A DNA stretch of 64,000 bases, taken from contig FWWN02000671.1 of assembly GCA_900175165.2 (NCBI GenBank), positions 1,198 through 65,197 on the forward strand. Direction: 5' to 3'. Positions 33,809 through 49,465 of the stretch are shown here, one piece after another. Position 1 is the first letter of the stretch, and the number at the start of each line of letters is the position of its first letter. A model generated the notes under the pieces. It was not told the DNA's origin and ran no database searches. It saw only the letters and a program-made list of their open reading frames with translations. Source of the stretch: Rhizomucor pusillus. Taxonomy: Eukaryota > Mucoromycota > Mucoromycetes > Mucorales > Lichtheimiaceae. The position numbers and the translations under genes are program-made.

Positions 33809-36248
33809 TTATTTCGTTTCCAATGCAAAGTTGGGCACCTCCTTCGATGCTTTCCAAAAGACGTGGTCTGCTTTTTTGAACTTTTTGTGGGTTCGCAGAT
33901 GGGTCACATAGAGACGGTACAGTTCTTTGGTGGAACGACTAGAGTTAGCATTCCTTGTACGACCGAATGTCTAAACCACACATACCTTCTTTGTGCTCAT
34001 CCAGCCGAGTGGCCATCTCGTAAACGTATTCGATATCTTGATTATTTTCGGAAGGATGCTTGTTTTCAATATCGAGACATGTCTTGTAAAATGCATATGT
34101 AGGGTAAAAGTTGCGAATGATCTTCTTGTATGCAGCTCTCGCTGCTTCTATGCCGTTGGTTTCGTATGCCCATTCCACGTAGCTTGAGAGTACAAAATCT
34201 TTGACGCGGTCTCGATCTACAGATTCGGATGTCAAGGATGGAAGCAACGCTGAAGCTTCCTGACAAGCGTCCTACAAATGCCAAACATTTAGCGCTACTG
34301 CATTTCACAACCCATATCACCCATCACGTGACTTACAGTGTAAAGGCGGTCTGTTTCAAGATCGGATACATTGCCGTCTTTGCATTCTTTTTCAATCCAG
34401 TCGCAGTATGCTTCCCACAAATCTGGTGATGTCGGGTTTTCACTCAATGCTTGCTTGAATAGACTTCGTGTCTTGTCTATTTCAATGATTAGTTATGCAG
34501 AAAAAAGAACATTCATTAAGCAACTTCATTTCTTACCTCCTTCACTTTTCAGTTGAATTCTAAGGATCCAAAGTGCAGGTTCCTTTGGATAACTTTCGAC
34601 AGCCTGCCGGATGATCTTTTGTGCTTGTTCTCGGTTTGTCTGCAAGAAGTGTTCGGTATATGCTTTGTATATTCTTCCAGAGGTGGTCTTTTGTTTGATG
34701 GACGTTTTGAAAATCCGTTCCAGCATTTTAGCGAAATAGATTTTCTAAAACCGAGGAGAGAGAGAGAGAGATCAGCGATGAATTGCCAGTAGGAAGTGAG
34801 CGTCGTAGCTTACCAAGTTCTCCTCAATATCCTTCTCCTGCCAACTGCGCAGGAAATCAATGTATCGCTCGTACATTTCTGACGTTGGGATATCCTTGAC
34901 AGCATTGTTGAACTCTTCGATGCATGCTTGCACAGCAGGCACAAATGCTGGGTCTTGGTACGATATGTACCTTGGTGAATCTGTGGATACTGCGCTTTCA
35001 GCTAGTAAGTGTCGTGCAGCCAAGTACGCACGAGCGTCAGGCCGGGAGCCCATATCGCGTCGGATAGTGTCAAGAACATGTTCGCGTCCCTTTTTGGTGT
35101 TGGTGAATGTACGGTATATATCAATGAATTTTGTTCGGAACTCTAGGTCCTCTGGAATAGCCTGGATCGCACTGTCGTAGACGATCGTTGCTAGCACGCC
35201 CTGCAATATCGGGTTTACGCCTTCCCGCAGCGCATCCGCAGTTTTGTTTTGAGCGTTTTTGACACTCTTCTTTTGTTCCTCGTTTTCATCGTCTGACTCC
35301 TCGCCAGTAATTGTTGGAAGCATAATCATGTTTTCATCATCCTGGTCCATTTCCATATCCTGCTCAACTTGCTTCTGCTCCTCTGTCATTTCTTCTTCGT
35401 TGATACCGAGAATCCGCCGCCGAGCTTTAATCTTTTCAACGTATAACATTTCCAGTTTGAAATATTCATGCCAAAGTGTCTTGGATTCCGGATTCAGACG
35501 TAAAGCCCGTTGCATTAAAACTAGCATGAATTACATTAGCCTTATCGTTGTTTGTAAAAGATATAATTCAAAAGCATACCTCTGGCAGAACCAATATTTG
35601 CATTATTTTCAAATTCCCAGGACGCTGCCATTATCCACAGAGTTATCTTTTTGGGATGAAATTGCAGTGCACTGATAAATGACATTAGCCCAACTTTTGA
35701 TCTCTATAAACTCAAAATTCAATACATACTTTGCAAAAATGCCACTGAGCAAGTTCTCTGCACGAATGCCCTTGACATAGTCAATGTACTGCATCCATAG
35801 AGAAACGTCTCCCTTGAATTTGTTTGTTGCGCGCTTGAAAATAAACAAGATACGTCGTTGACCTGCATAGTCGGATACACCTTGTTTGAGGTCACCAGAT
35901 GTTGCTGATGGCAATAGAAATTCGTTAGCTAGGCGGCCATATTCTAGTGACAGACATATCTTACCCTCAATTCGAACCTTGCGTTTCTTTCGCAGCTCCT
36001 CCAAATTCATCTCATACTCGATATACCGCAAGAAATCGATCTTTTTCGCAATTCGACGCTTCAGTGCATATTCAAAATTGGTTCGTTTCTTGACGATCAG
36101 CTTGATTTCAGCCTAGCGTGACATTTTAGTACAATTTGCATTGCGGAAAGAATAGAAAAGAACATACATTGCTAAACAGTCCCTTGTTCTCGAGATCCTC
36201 GAGCTCAGGGACCATTTGTTCCAAGTAGTACTGCACGGTTTCCGCCAT
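33809..36248 (-). CDS. UTP6: U3 snoRNP-associated HAT-repeat protein UTP6
   Basis: Eight exons (36248..36168, 36112..35730, 35671..35580, 35520..34814, 34744..34537, 34476..34337, 34271..33986, 33938..33809), about 675 residues. UTP6 is a HAT-repeat subunit of the UTP-B module of the SSU processome, needed for 18S rRNA maturation. The start METVQYYLEQM-like MAETVQYYLEQMVPELEDLE is diagnostic; KLIVKKRTNFEYALKRR and repeated W-x2-Y/A-x2-E HAT motifs follow (LWMQYIDYVKG, LWIMAASWEFE, LWHEYFKLEML, LWEAYCDWIEK). An acidic insert lies near residue 220. The last junction is one base out of frame with every available GT/AG pair, although both sides are clearly coding. A 21-base GT..AG stretch at 35964..35944 is in frame and was kept as coding. 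Confidence 0.85.
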
Positions 36249-36452
36249 TTTGTTGATTTACGACACTAAGGCCGATTAGATCTGATCGTGGACTTTTTTG
36301 TAAAGTTGCAAAGTCGGCAGAGTTTAAAGTAATGGGAATGTCCAAGCCTCCGCAGTTTCCGAAACGGGTATCCTCGTTCAGGTACCGCTTACAAATGCAT
36401 TGTCTCGATTCGTTTATTTCAAACAGTTTTTTTTTTTTTTTACAAATAGTCA

Positions 36453-38739
<2,287 letters not shown>

Positions 38740-39019
38740 TGTTAAAAGGGAAATAAAATGAAAAAGAAGAAAGAGCTGCTATCAGTTTGTATCGAATAAA
38801 TCAAAGAAAAATAAAAGAGCGGCAAGAGAATTAGTGGACTAAAGTAAGGGGCCGCAACAAAGACATGGGGCAAATAAAAACGAATTCAAGGATGTTGTTG
38901 AATGATGAATATTATTGATGATGCAAAACAAAGCAAAGAGAAAACCAAAGTGTTTCAAATCATTGATTGATAATGCCGATCCACTAGTTAATGCTAAAGA
39001 ACTTTCTACAACTGTGCAT

Positions 39020-40833
<1,814 letters not shown>

Positions 40834-42744
40834 ACTGTTTTGGAGAGGAAAAAAGGGAACGTCGGGTCACAATTACAACAGCTCAAAATTTACACTCAAT
40901 TTTTCGTTATCAAATAACATACATTCCGTGCTTTACAAAGTTACGGATGAATCAAATATCCTTGGAAACGCCAACAAACGATTCTTTATTTTGGTTAACT
41001 AGAACAAGCTCGGTCCGCTCAAAGGCACTCTATTTTCTACATAAGACTGAAAATAACTCGGCCACGTTTGAACGTGGGAAACTTCAAGCGGGAGAAGAAA
41101 CTTGTGTCGTACAAGGAGGCGCGTAGTGTCTCCATGACAGCCGTCACTGCCACCTTTCTCGAGAACATGTGATCTAACGAATCTGCCCGCATATTGAGAA
41201 TAAGCACATTACGGGCACTTGCTTGTTCACTGCGATTGGTCTCTACAGTTGTTCCTTTTATTACAAGCTTTGAACAATGAATAAATTCGCTTGATCTTCA
41301 TTTTCCGGCGGTTATTGCATCCGCTTCGCTACTGCAAGCACAACATCGTTGATGGTAACGCCGCAGAAAATTTGATCCCTACCTCACTATATGGGCTCTA
41401 ATTCCACCACCAACAGCAACAGCAACGTCCGCTTTGATTTATCCGTTGTCTGGACGTGAAAGGACAAGGCTACGCTTGAACCATTCCAGGGTGACGAACT
41501 ATCGTGGGATAAATTACAGGGACAAAAGAAAGACCGGAGTCTTTCAGAGCTCTCACGCTAAGGCGATCAGAATGGTTGCGCTCCAGAAAGCAATGATGGA
41601 TCCAAGGCACTATCTCGCAGACTCGAAAATGTTCATGTATAATTTGTAACGATGATGTATCGGGGTTGCATACCGCAGCTTTGACAAGTTAATAGCCGCA
41701 TAACGAATGAGCATTTATCAGTAAATACATCATGGATATTATGAACTTCCATATTCTGCGATTCTTCGATATGCCCACATGAATTTTGTGGATAGCCTAT
41801 GTTTTATTTCGCAAACATCCCATAGCCGTTGGTATGAGCTCGCACGATAATACCTCCAAGTCAATAAGCTTCTCCAATCGCAAATGAAGCGGATATTGCC
41901 GTGTAGTTAATGCATACTACCTATGATGGAGTTTTCTAGTCGCAACGTAGATTCTAGCCATGAACGATCGGCTTGAGAAGGACTTTTGCTTCGTTTCAAG
42001 ATTGCAGGATTTGCAGTTACCATCAGAGCCGGGTTTTCTTACCAATAACACCGCTCTAAGTATTATACATACGTATCTCATCCACTTCTAATGCTTACTA
42101 ATCGCCTTCTTTCCTTTATTTTTCGATGATATAGTCTCATATACATTGCAGAGACGAGGTCTCTAATGAATGGTAAATTCCATGACAATCGACTTATGAT
42201 TAGCAAAATGAAGACCTTTTCTATAAACTACCGCCTGTTCCCACCCTCCCTCCTCACTTCACCTATTATTCTTACTTCTACCTCTATTTACTTTGATGGA
42301 TTACCATGTCGTCCTATATGCTCATCTTAGGAAAGTATAAGACATCAGGTTACGAATCTAAAAAGCTAGAAATCACGTATTTTTACATTCAAAAAAACCT
42401 CAAGACACCGAAGACGAGCGGGAACTAGGGATAGAATACAATAGAGCAATGTTAGCCTGGATTTGTAATCCAAATCTGTGATAAAAGACGGGGGTTATTG
42501 GCAATTTACGGTAAGACGCGTAATAGCTTATCAGCTTCTTTGTACAAATTTGGCAACTGATTCTGCCAAGTCGATCGCATGGCAGTGGGATAGGTAAGGT
42601 TTCCTGAAAGTATAACCAAAGAAGGGTAATGAAGTCGTCAGACATTTCCACAAAAAGGTGAGTTCAATTTACATTCCGAAGAAACTTCGTCTCCCGCCAC
42701 TGCATTTGTCGGCAGAACGAATAACTTCATAATCGAATGGGTTG
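40834..42744. other. intergenic, no gene recognised
   Basis: About 1.9 kb. From about 42520 on it resembles the region upstream of the ADH pseudogene (about 44760 on), for example around the TTGGCAA-containing segments, so this part belongs to the ADH duplication. Open frames at 41434..41649 (+) and 42400..42651 (-) are not supported. Confidence 0.45.
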
Positions 42745-42752
42745 TATAAAAG
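42745..42752 (+). promoter_or_regulatory. TATA box of the intact ADH gene
   Basis: TATAAAAG, 69 bp upstream of the ATG at 42814. The corresponding place upstream of the pseudogene reads TATAGAAG (44945..44952). Confidence 0.6.
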
Positions 42753-42813
42753 AGCGACGGTTGCTGCGGCAACCCTGTTCGTAACGATCAACACACTTCT
42801 TTCTACTATCAAT

Positions 42814-43995
42814 ATGTCTCCTGATACATTCCACGGTTGGGTCTGCTCTGGCAAAGGTATGTCACACGCGTTTTTACACACTGCACGAGAATCAAATATT
42901 GATGACTATGTAATTTACTAGGTGCTCCACTTGAGTGGCGCGAGATGCCTCTTAAGACTTTTGATGATGATACCGTTGAAATGGATATAACTCATTGCGG
43001 CATATGCGGTTCAGATCTCCACACAATGGATTCTGGATGGGGTCCCACCGATTATGACGTTGTAGTCGGTCATGAGGTGTGTTCAACGCAGCGGCTTAAT
43101 TCATTCATGCACACACCACCAGGCTAACACAGAATATTTTCTTCAATAGATCACCGGTGTCGCAACTCGCATAGGTAAAAACGTCAAGCACATCAAGGTC
43201 GGCGACCGTATCGGTGTCGGCGCTCAAAGTGGTGCCTGTCTTGAATGCGACGTTTGCCGCAACGGTGACGAGAATCTCTGCTTGAACGGAATTATCGGCA
43301 CATACAACAGTCGATGGCCTAACGGCGAAAAGACATTTGGTGGTTACGCTGACAAATGGAGAGGACATCAACGCTTTGTATTCAAGATCCCTGACAACAT
43401 GAGCAACGAAGTAGCCGCTACCTTCCTCTGCGCCGGTATCACCACCTATTCTCCTCTCAAACGCTACAATGTGAAGCGTGGTGACAAGGTTGGTGTTATT
43501 GGTATCGGTGGTCTTGGTCACTTTGCCATCATGTGGGCCAAGGCTATGGGTGCAGAGGTTGTTGCCCTCTCTAGTTCGGACCGCAAACGCGAAGATGCTA
43601 AGGCTCTTGGATGTGACGACTATGTGGTGATTGGCGACGAGGAAGCAATGAAGAAGCATGCTACCTCCTTCACGCACATTATCTGCACATCCTTCAGCAA
43701 GGATTTCAACTGGATCGCTTACTTCTCGATGATGCTCCCCAACTCAACGTTTATTTTGGTGGGATTGCCTGAGGAACCCCTAAAGGGTATTCCTCCCGGG
43801 CTTCTTGCTTTACGCCAAATTTCGGTCGTCGGTTCTGCCATTGGATCTCCCAAGATGATCGAAGAAATGCTCCAACTCGCCTCTGAGACCTCTGTGCGCC
43901 CATGGCTCAACAAGTTCCCTATGAAGGAGTGCCCTCAAGCCGTCCAGCATATGCGCGAAGGCAAAGCTCGATATCGCATCATCCTTGAAAACTAG
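42814..43995 (+). CDS. zinc-dependent NADP(H) alcohol dehydrogenase (cinnamyl-alcohol/ADH6 type)
   Basis: Three exons (42814..42856, 42922..43076, 43150..43995) encode 347 residues of the medium-chain dehydrogenase family. Catalytic zinc ligands are in HCGICGSDLHTMD and VVVGHE; the four structural zinc cysteines lie in ACLECDVCRNGDENLC. FGGYADKWRGHQRFVFKIP and GVIGIGGLGHFAIMWAKAMGAEV (nucleotide fold, GxGGxG) follow. The Ser-Ser-Ser-Asp-Arg-Lys after the second strand fits NADP(H) preference. Such enzymes reduce a broad range of aldehydes. A relic and a decayed copy of this gene lie directly downstream. Confidence 0.92.
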
Positions 43996-44549
43996 ACATG
44001 TCACTTCCCCCTCCTGTCCTAATGTTGATGCTACCTGCTTTTCCTCCATTTCAGAAAATAAGTTCCAATTCGTATACTTCCACGATCACCGTTTAAAAAG
44101 CTTCTTTCTAGAGGTCCATTATCGATGGTATCTATTTGAAACCAAGCGAAGCAAGATGAGAAATTGGGTGAAATTAATTGCTAATCGTAAAAAGAATAAA
44201 CCAGGACTGTATAAAAAAAGAAGCAAACATTTAGTAAAAGACGTAGACCTTAGGTATTTGGAGACCGGGCGCAAAGCCTGATCTATTTGACGCAGGATCG
44301 ATGCTTTTGATCGCCAAATAAGTGTTCCCTTGGGAAATTCTGCTGGATTTAGCCGTGTGAATTTCCTGACAAGTGTCATCCTTTTGGGTAATTCCGGTCT
44401 CTGAAAGGTCCCGCTGCTTGTCTTGCAGAGGCCTAAGGTACCGTGGCATGGATCAAAAAGGACCAAGCAGCAGAGAAAATGCAATGGATTAGCGTATTTA
44501 TGTAGCTGAGCTATATCTACATTATTTTGCTACATGTAATCATTGACTA

Positions 44550-44600
44550 CGAAGGCGTAATGAAGGGGCATGCTACCTCCTTCACTCATATTATTTGTCA
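44550..44600 (+). pseudogene. relic fragment of a third ADH copy
   Basis: About 45 bp around GCATGCTACCTCCTTCAC match exon 3 of the intact ADH (about 43648..43694) with only a few mismatches. The surrounding sequence does not match, so it looks like the remnant of another copy in a former tandem array. Confidence 0.6.
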
Positions 44601-45022
44601 GAAGCAGGTGATATGTACCCGTGTGGATAATAGCTAGAGGATCAGATATGGTGCTTCAAAAAAGTTCTAACATCTTGCACCTTGTTCGTCAGCGACATTT
44701 GAAGTAAAAAATGTCGGAAATTCCATAATCTCAATATAGAAGAGCGGATATGGTGAAACGCATGAGAAGAGCTTACGAGTTCTTCATACGTTTTTGGCAA
44801 TTGAATATGCCGAATCGACGCCACGACACCGTTCCTGGAAAACACGGCCAAAGGGAGGCAGGGAGTTCGTCAGCACTTTCCACGAAAAGATGAGTCTCCC
44901 CGCTGCAGCGGTAGAATAGAGATTTCATGGAATCGAATAAACAGTATAGAAGAGTGCCAATTGCTGCAACGAGGTACTTGGTAACAATCAACATTTACTT
45001 GATATCTTTTTCTAACATCAAT

Positions 45023-46204
45023 ATGTCTCCTGATACATTCCACGGGTTGGGTCTGCTCTGGCAAAGGTATGTCACACGCGTTTTTACACACTGCACGAGA
45101 ATCAAATATTGATGACTATGTAATTTACTAGGTGCTCCACTTGAGTGGCGCGAGATGCCTCTAAGACTTTTGATGATGATACCGTTGAAATGGATATAAC
45201 TCACTGCGGCATATGTGGTTCCGATATCCATACGCTGGACTGCGGATGGGTCCCTATCGAGTATGATGTGGTGGTCGGGCACGAGGTGTGTGAACAACAA
45301 CGCAGATAATCATGTAATATCAGACATTCATGGCTAACATACATATTTCTTTTGGTAGATCACCGGTGTCGCAATTCGCGTAGGTAAAAACGTCAAGCAC
45401 ATCAAGGTCGGCGACCGTATCGGTGTCGGTGCTCAATGCGGTGCCTGTCTTGAATGCTATCATTGCCGCAACGGCGACGAGAACATCTGCTTGAATGGAG
45501 TTATCGGCACATACATCGGTCGATGGCCTAACGGCGAAAAGACATTTGGTGGATATGCTGACAAGTGGAGAGGACATCAACGTTTTGTATTCAAGATCCC
45601 TGACAACATGAGCAATGAAGTAGCCGCTACCTTCCTCTGCGCCGGTATCACTACCTACGCTCCTGTCAAGCGCTACAATGTGAAGCCTGGTGACAAAGTT
45701 GGTGTTATTGGTATCGGTGGTCTTGGTCACTTTGCCGTCATGTGGGCCAAAGCTATGGGCGCCACCGTTGTTGCCCTCTCTAGCACAGATCGGAAGCGTG
45801 AAGATGCCAAAGCACTTGGATGTGACGACTATGTGGTTATTGGTGACGAAGAAGCAATGAAGAAGCATGCTATCTCCTTCACGCACATTATCTGCACATC
45901 CTTCAGCAAGGATTTCAACTGGGACGCTTATTTTTCCATGATGCTGCATAATTCAACTTTTATCTTGGCCGGTCTGCCTGAAGAGCCTTTAAAGGGTATT
46001 TCACCGTATTGACTCGCTTTTCGCCAAATCTCTGTAGTCGGTTCGATCATTGGATCTCCCAAGATGATCGAAGAAATGCTCCAATTCGCCTCTGAGACCT
46101 CTGTGCGCCCATGGCTCAACAAGTTCCCTATGAAGGAGTGCCCTCAAGCCGTCCAGCATATGCGCGAAGGCAAAGCTAGATACCGCATCATTCTTGAAAC
46201 TAGA
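45023..46204 (+). pseudogene. decayed tandem copy of the ADH gene
   Basis: The copy follows the intact ADH gene exon by exon with a 2,209-bp offset, including the start codon and both introns. It carries an extra G in exon 1 (near 45048), a lost T in exon 2 (near 45161), a TGA stop in exon 3 (46011..46013, after GISPY) and a lost A at the end that shifts the stop. The region from the ATG through intron 1 into exon 2 is otherwise identical to the intact gene, whereas later parts differ more. The structural zinc cysteines are still encoded. The gene cannot make a full-length dehydrogenase as assembled. Confidence 0.85.
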
Positions 46205-47945
46205 ACGTCGTCCTTACCTCCTAATGGACCATAATGTCACGCATTATCATTCTGACGTAGAAATAAAATAGTTTGACGATTCAAAGAAGTTGCTTCTCGT
46301 ATTTATTAGAGTGATTATCGAATACCGTAGTTGATTGCTGGTGCGATTAAATGCTTCTTTCAGAACGCGCATACAGTACCATCCCATCTATAGAGGCATC
46401 CTTTCATAGTGTAACATATTCCATGGCCCAGTGTATCACACCATTGTTTCGCTTCCTTTTCTAAAGCTGGCGCCGGTAACTGTGTGGAATATCCGTCATT
46501 GTCTGCTTAATCATTACCCCATGAGCACCTTCTTCAAAGCTTCTTCAAAGTACAGGGTGCAAGGTTCGTCGACACTCGGCGTGAAAAGCAAAAGAAGTAT
46601 CCGAGATATGGTCCAACGGGAAGTTTGAATGGAAGCAAGGAACAGTGAATGAGGAGGTGAGAAAGGTCCAAAATGGATGGTTTTGACATACGGTAGAGAT
46701 ACAGCAGAAATCAAGACTACGCAGATACCACCCGCCACGCGTACGTAACATATGTCTGCCAGCAAATCAATCTCTATGTGCAACGTCTCATCTTTCTTGC
46801 AGTTGTTGCCCGTTTGCCTTGCTTAGACGTTTGAGTGCCTGTCAAAATTATGTGCCCATCTTGTTGTTGGCTTTATCTGTACATTATGGGCATTCGGGAG
46901 CTGTTGATCGTATAATTTTCAATCGTCTGCAAAGTCTTGTATATGAATGTAATGTAATTTCAGGATGCTCGGTGATTGCTGGGCTGCAAGCGTCCAGGCG
47001 TTCCGTGTGTTCTGCAATTTCATTTATTGCAGCCATTACTTTCGTAGCAAATGCACTGTCTTTTCGCAAGATTGCGTCCTTTTGTATCATCAGGGGTGGT
47101 GTAAACAGCCAAGGCAAAGTCCAAAAGCGTCTATCGATCAGGTCTTTGTAGATGCTTTCAATTGAAAATCATTGTTAAACAATCAAAGCGTGCCACGAGA
47201 CATTTCTTGTTTGGTAACATTCATAAATAACCAAATTGTTTTAGATGTAGTCTTCCATGCTAGGTGTCATCTTATTATCAAAACAAAGCTTCTGCTCTTT
47301 GTAGTGAGAATATGTGAATGCTCTATCTTGCTTTGTAGTTATTCCTTCATTTATGAGATTGCTTGAATGGAGGTATCTCAATGATTTGAAGCTAGCCTTT
47401 GTCATTGTAAAGTCTTAAATCCATTGACCGAAAATAAGAAGCGCCTTTGTCACAGTTTCGAATCATAGATGTTGTAACCCAGAGCTGCATATAATAGATG
47501 TTTTAAGATTCATATTTCCTGTACATATAACTGTTAAAAATATCCAGTATTTACAATGATTTTCTGAATGCTTATTGTTGTATTTAAAGAAAAGAGGTAA
47601 AAATTTTTTGTAGGTACGTAATATACATACAAGAAAGTGATTTCAGTTGACGTTGGCGTTAGCATATTTTTCAGATGCGTTTTTCCATAGTCGAATCGCC
47701 ATTCTAGCTATCATTTGGTATCTGCCACGTTGTATAAACACATTGCGCAGATGATGCCATGTATCAGTCATTTGACCTGCCTGCAAAGAGTGGGACTCCT
47801 TTCCAACGAGGATCAGGTCAGCTGACCTCTGATTGGCTCTAAAGCCCTGGGATTTCACAGGCGATTTTTTTCGGCATTTGGCTTTGATTCCCGTCGTGCT
47901 CCTCTTTCGCTTTCCCGCGTAACTGCAGCAAGGCTCATTCAGACT
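46205..47945. other. intergenic, no gene recognised
   Basis: About 1.7 kb, AT-rich from 47160 on. Open frames at 46819..47151 (+) and 46884..47117 (-) overlap on opposite strands and neither resembles a family known to me. Confidence 0.45.
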
Positions 47946-49165
47946 ATGGTCAAAATCGATATCGGGGACCAGTCGGAAGTCATTGAACACAACCTTGCAG
48001 AACTTGCTGCCTACATTAGCAAATGCAAACGCGCTGTTGTCGTTGCGGGGGCCGGCATTTCTTGCAGCGGTGGAATTCCAGTTAGTACCAACGCATACCT
48101 GAGCTCATCGTCGCTGCCACGCCTCTCTAACAACTGGGGGTCCCCCCTTTTTTTCTTGCCTATTTATGCATACAGGATTTTCGATCGTCGGATGGTTTAT
48201 ACAACCTGGTGAAAAAGAAACATCCAGATGTTGTTCTTAAAGGCGCCGAATTGTTTGATGCGACCTTATTCAGAGATCCAAACAGGACGAAATGCTTTTA
48301 CACCTTCATGGCGGAACTTAAAGCATTGGTGACCACAGCAAAACCTACACCTACACATCGATTTCTACAAAACATGCAAGAAGACGGTCGAATTCTACGG
48401 CTCTACACACAAAACATTGATGACTTGGAAGCTGCAGCAAACCTCGAAGCTGTACAATTACACGGAACAATGGCCAAAGTAAAATGCACGCTGTGCACAT
48501 CTTCTTACGACTTTACAGAACAACACGAAAAGGCATTCCGTAGCGGAGAACCGCCGTTGTGCCCGGATTGCGAGAATAAAGGCGTGATCCGAGAAGCAGC
48601 AGGCAAGCGGCAGTTGGCCATGGGAACATTGCGTCCTAGCATTGTGCTGTACAACGAGGATCATCCGGACAGTGAAAAAATCGGCAAAATACAATGCAGT
48701 GATATCAAGAGACGCCCCGACATGCTCATCGTGCTGGGAACATCCCTTAAAATACCCGGTCTGAAAAAATTTGTGAAATTGGCAGCAAGGACGGTTCGAG
48801 ATAGCAAGTATGGATGCACTGTACTCGTCAACAAGACATCTCCAACCAAAGAATGGGATGCTGTGTTTGATTACCAAATCTTGGGTGACACTGATACCTG
48901 GGTCGAAATTATGGACAAAATGATGAACAGTAGACCAACAGTGACAGCAGCGTGGGCTCGCATAAATCAGCGGCTATCGAGGAAGAGAGAACAGGAGGAA
49001 GAAGATGAAAAGGAGAACAGAGTTGGCAATGTACGCGCAAAACGGAAAACGCAACAAAAGACTGCAGCTACGCCCAAGGGACAGACAACACTGCAAGGAT
49101 ACCGTGTCAGCAAACGAAGCAGCATCGCTGCAGTTGCTTCAATCCCAACAAAGAAACACCGTTAG
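47946..49165 (+). CDS. SIR2-family NAD-dependent deacetylase (HST3/HST4-like sirtuin)
   Basis: Two exons (47946..48080, 48176..49165) encode 374 residues. The sirtuin core shows AVVVAGAGISCSGGIP joined across the intron to DFRSSDGLY (NAD-binding loop), TQNIDDLE, QLHGT with the catalytic His, the zinc pairs CTLC and CPDC, LIVLGTSLKIPGL and VLVNKT. The C-terminal 90 residues are basic and disordered (KRKTQQK, KKHR at the end), fitting nuclear localisation. The DFRSSDGLY signature and LFDATLFRD segment point to Hst3/Hst4, which remove H3 K56 acetylation in yeasts; this assignment is inference. The 95-base intron contains a G/C-rich inverted run (GGGGGTCCCCCC). Confidence 0.87.
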
Positions 49166-49465
49166 CTTTTCATTTTCTTTTCTTATCATACAGTTCTTGC
49201 TAGCTTTCATTACTTGTCTCCTTGTTTTTAATTTCTTCGATGACTTGTAAAAACTCTCTCTGCATATAATCTTCTTTTATTCTCCCATTACAAAGCCATA
49301 GCAGAGTACTGCATAGCATTGCACCATGATTGCTACATAGTAAACAGTTCTTTATGGCATACTCTTCACATTTTTGCATGTCTTGCTTAATTGTCGACGG
49401 TTTCCCCGACAGGACCTACTATCGGCTTCGTACGACTTTCTCAAAGTACCAGCTATACTACCACA

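Noticed and set aside
46819..47151. Overlapping open frames on both strands downstream of the ADH pseudogene
   Set aside because: Neither resembles a family, and no consistent exon structure could be built.
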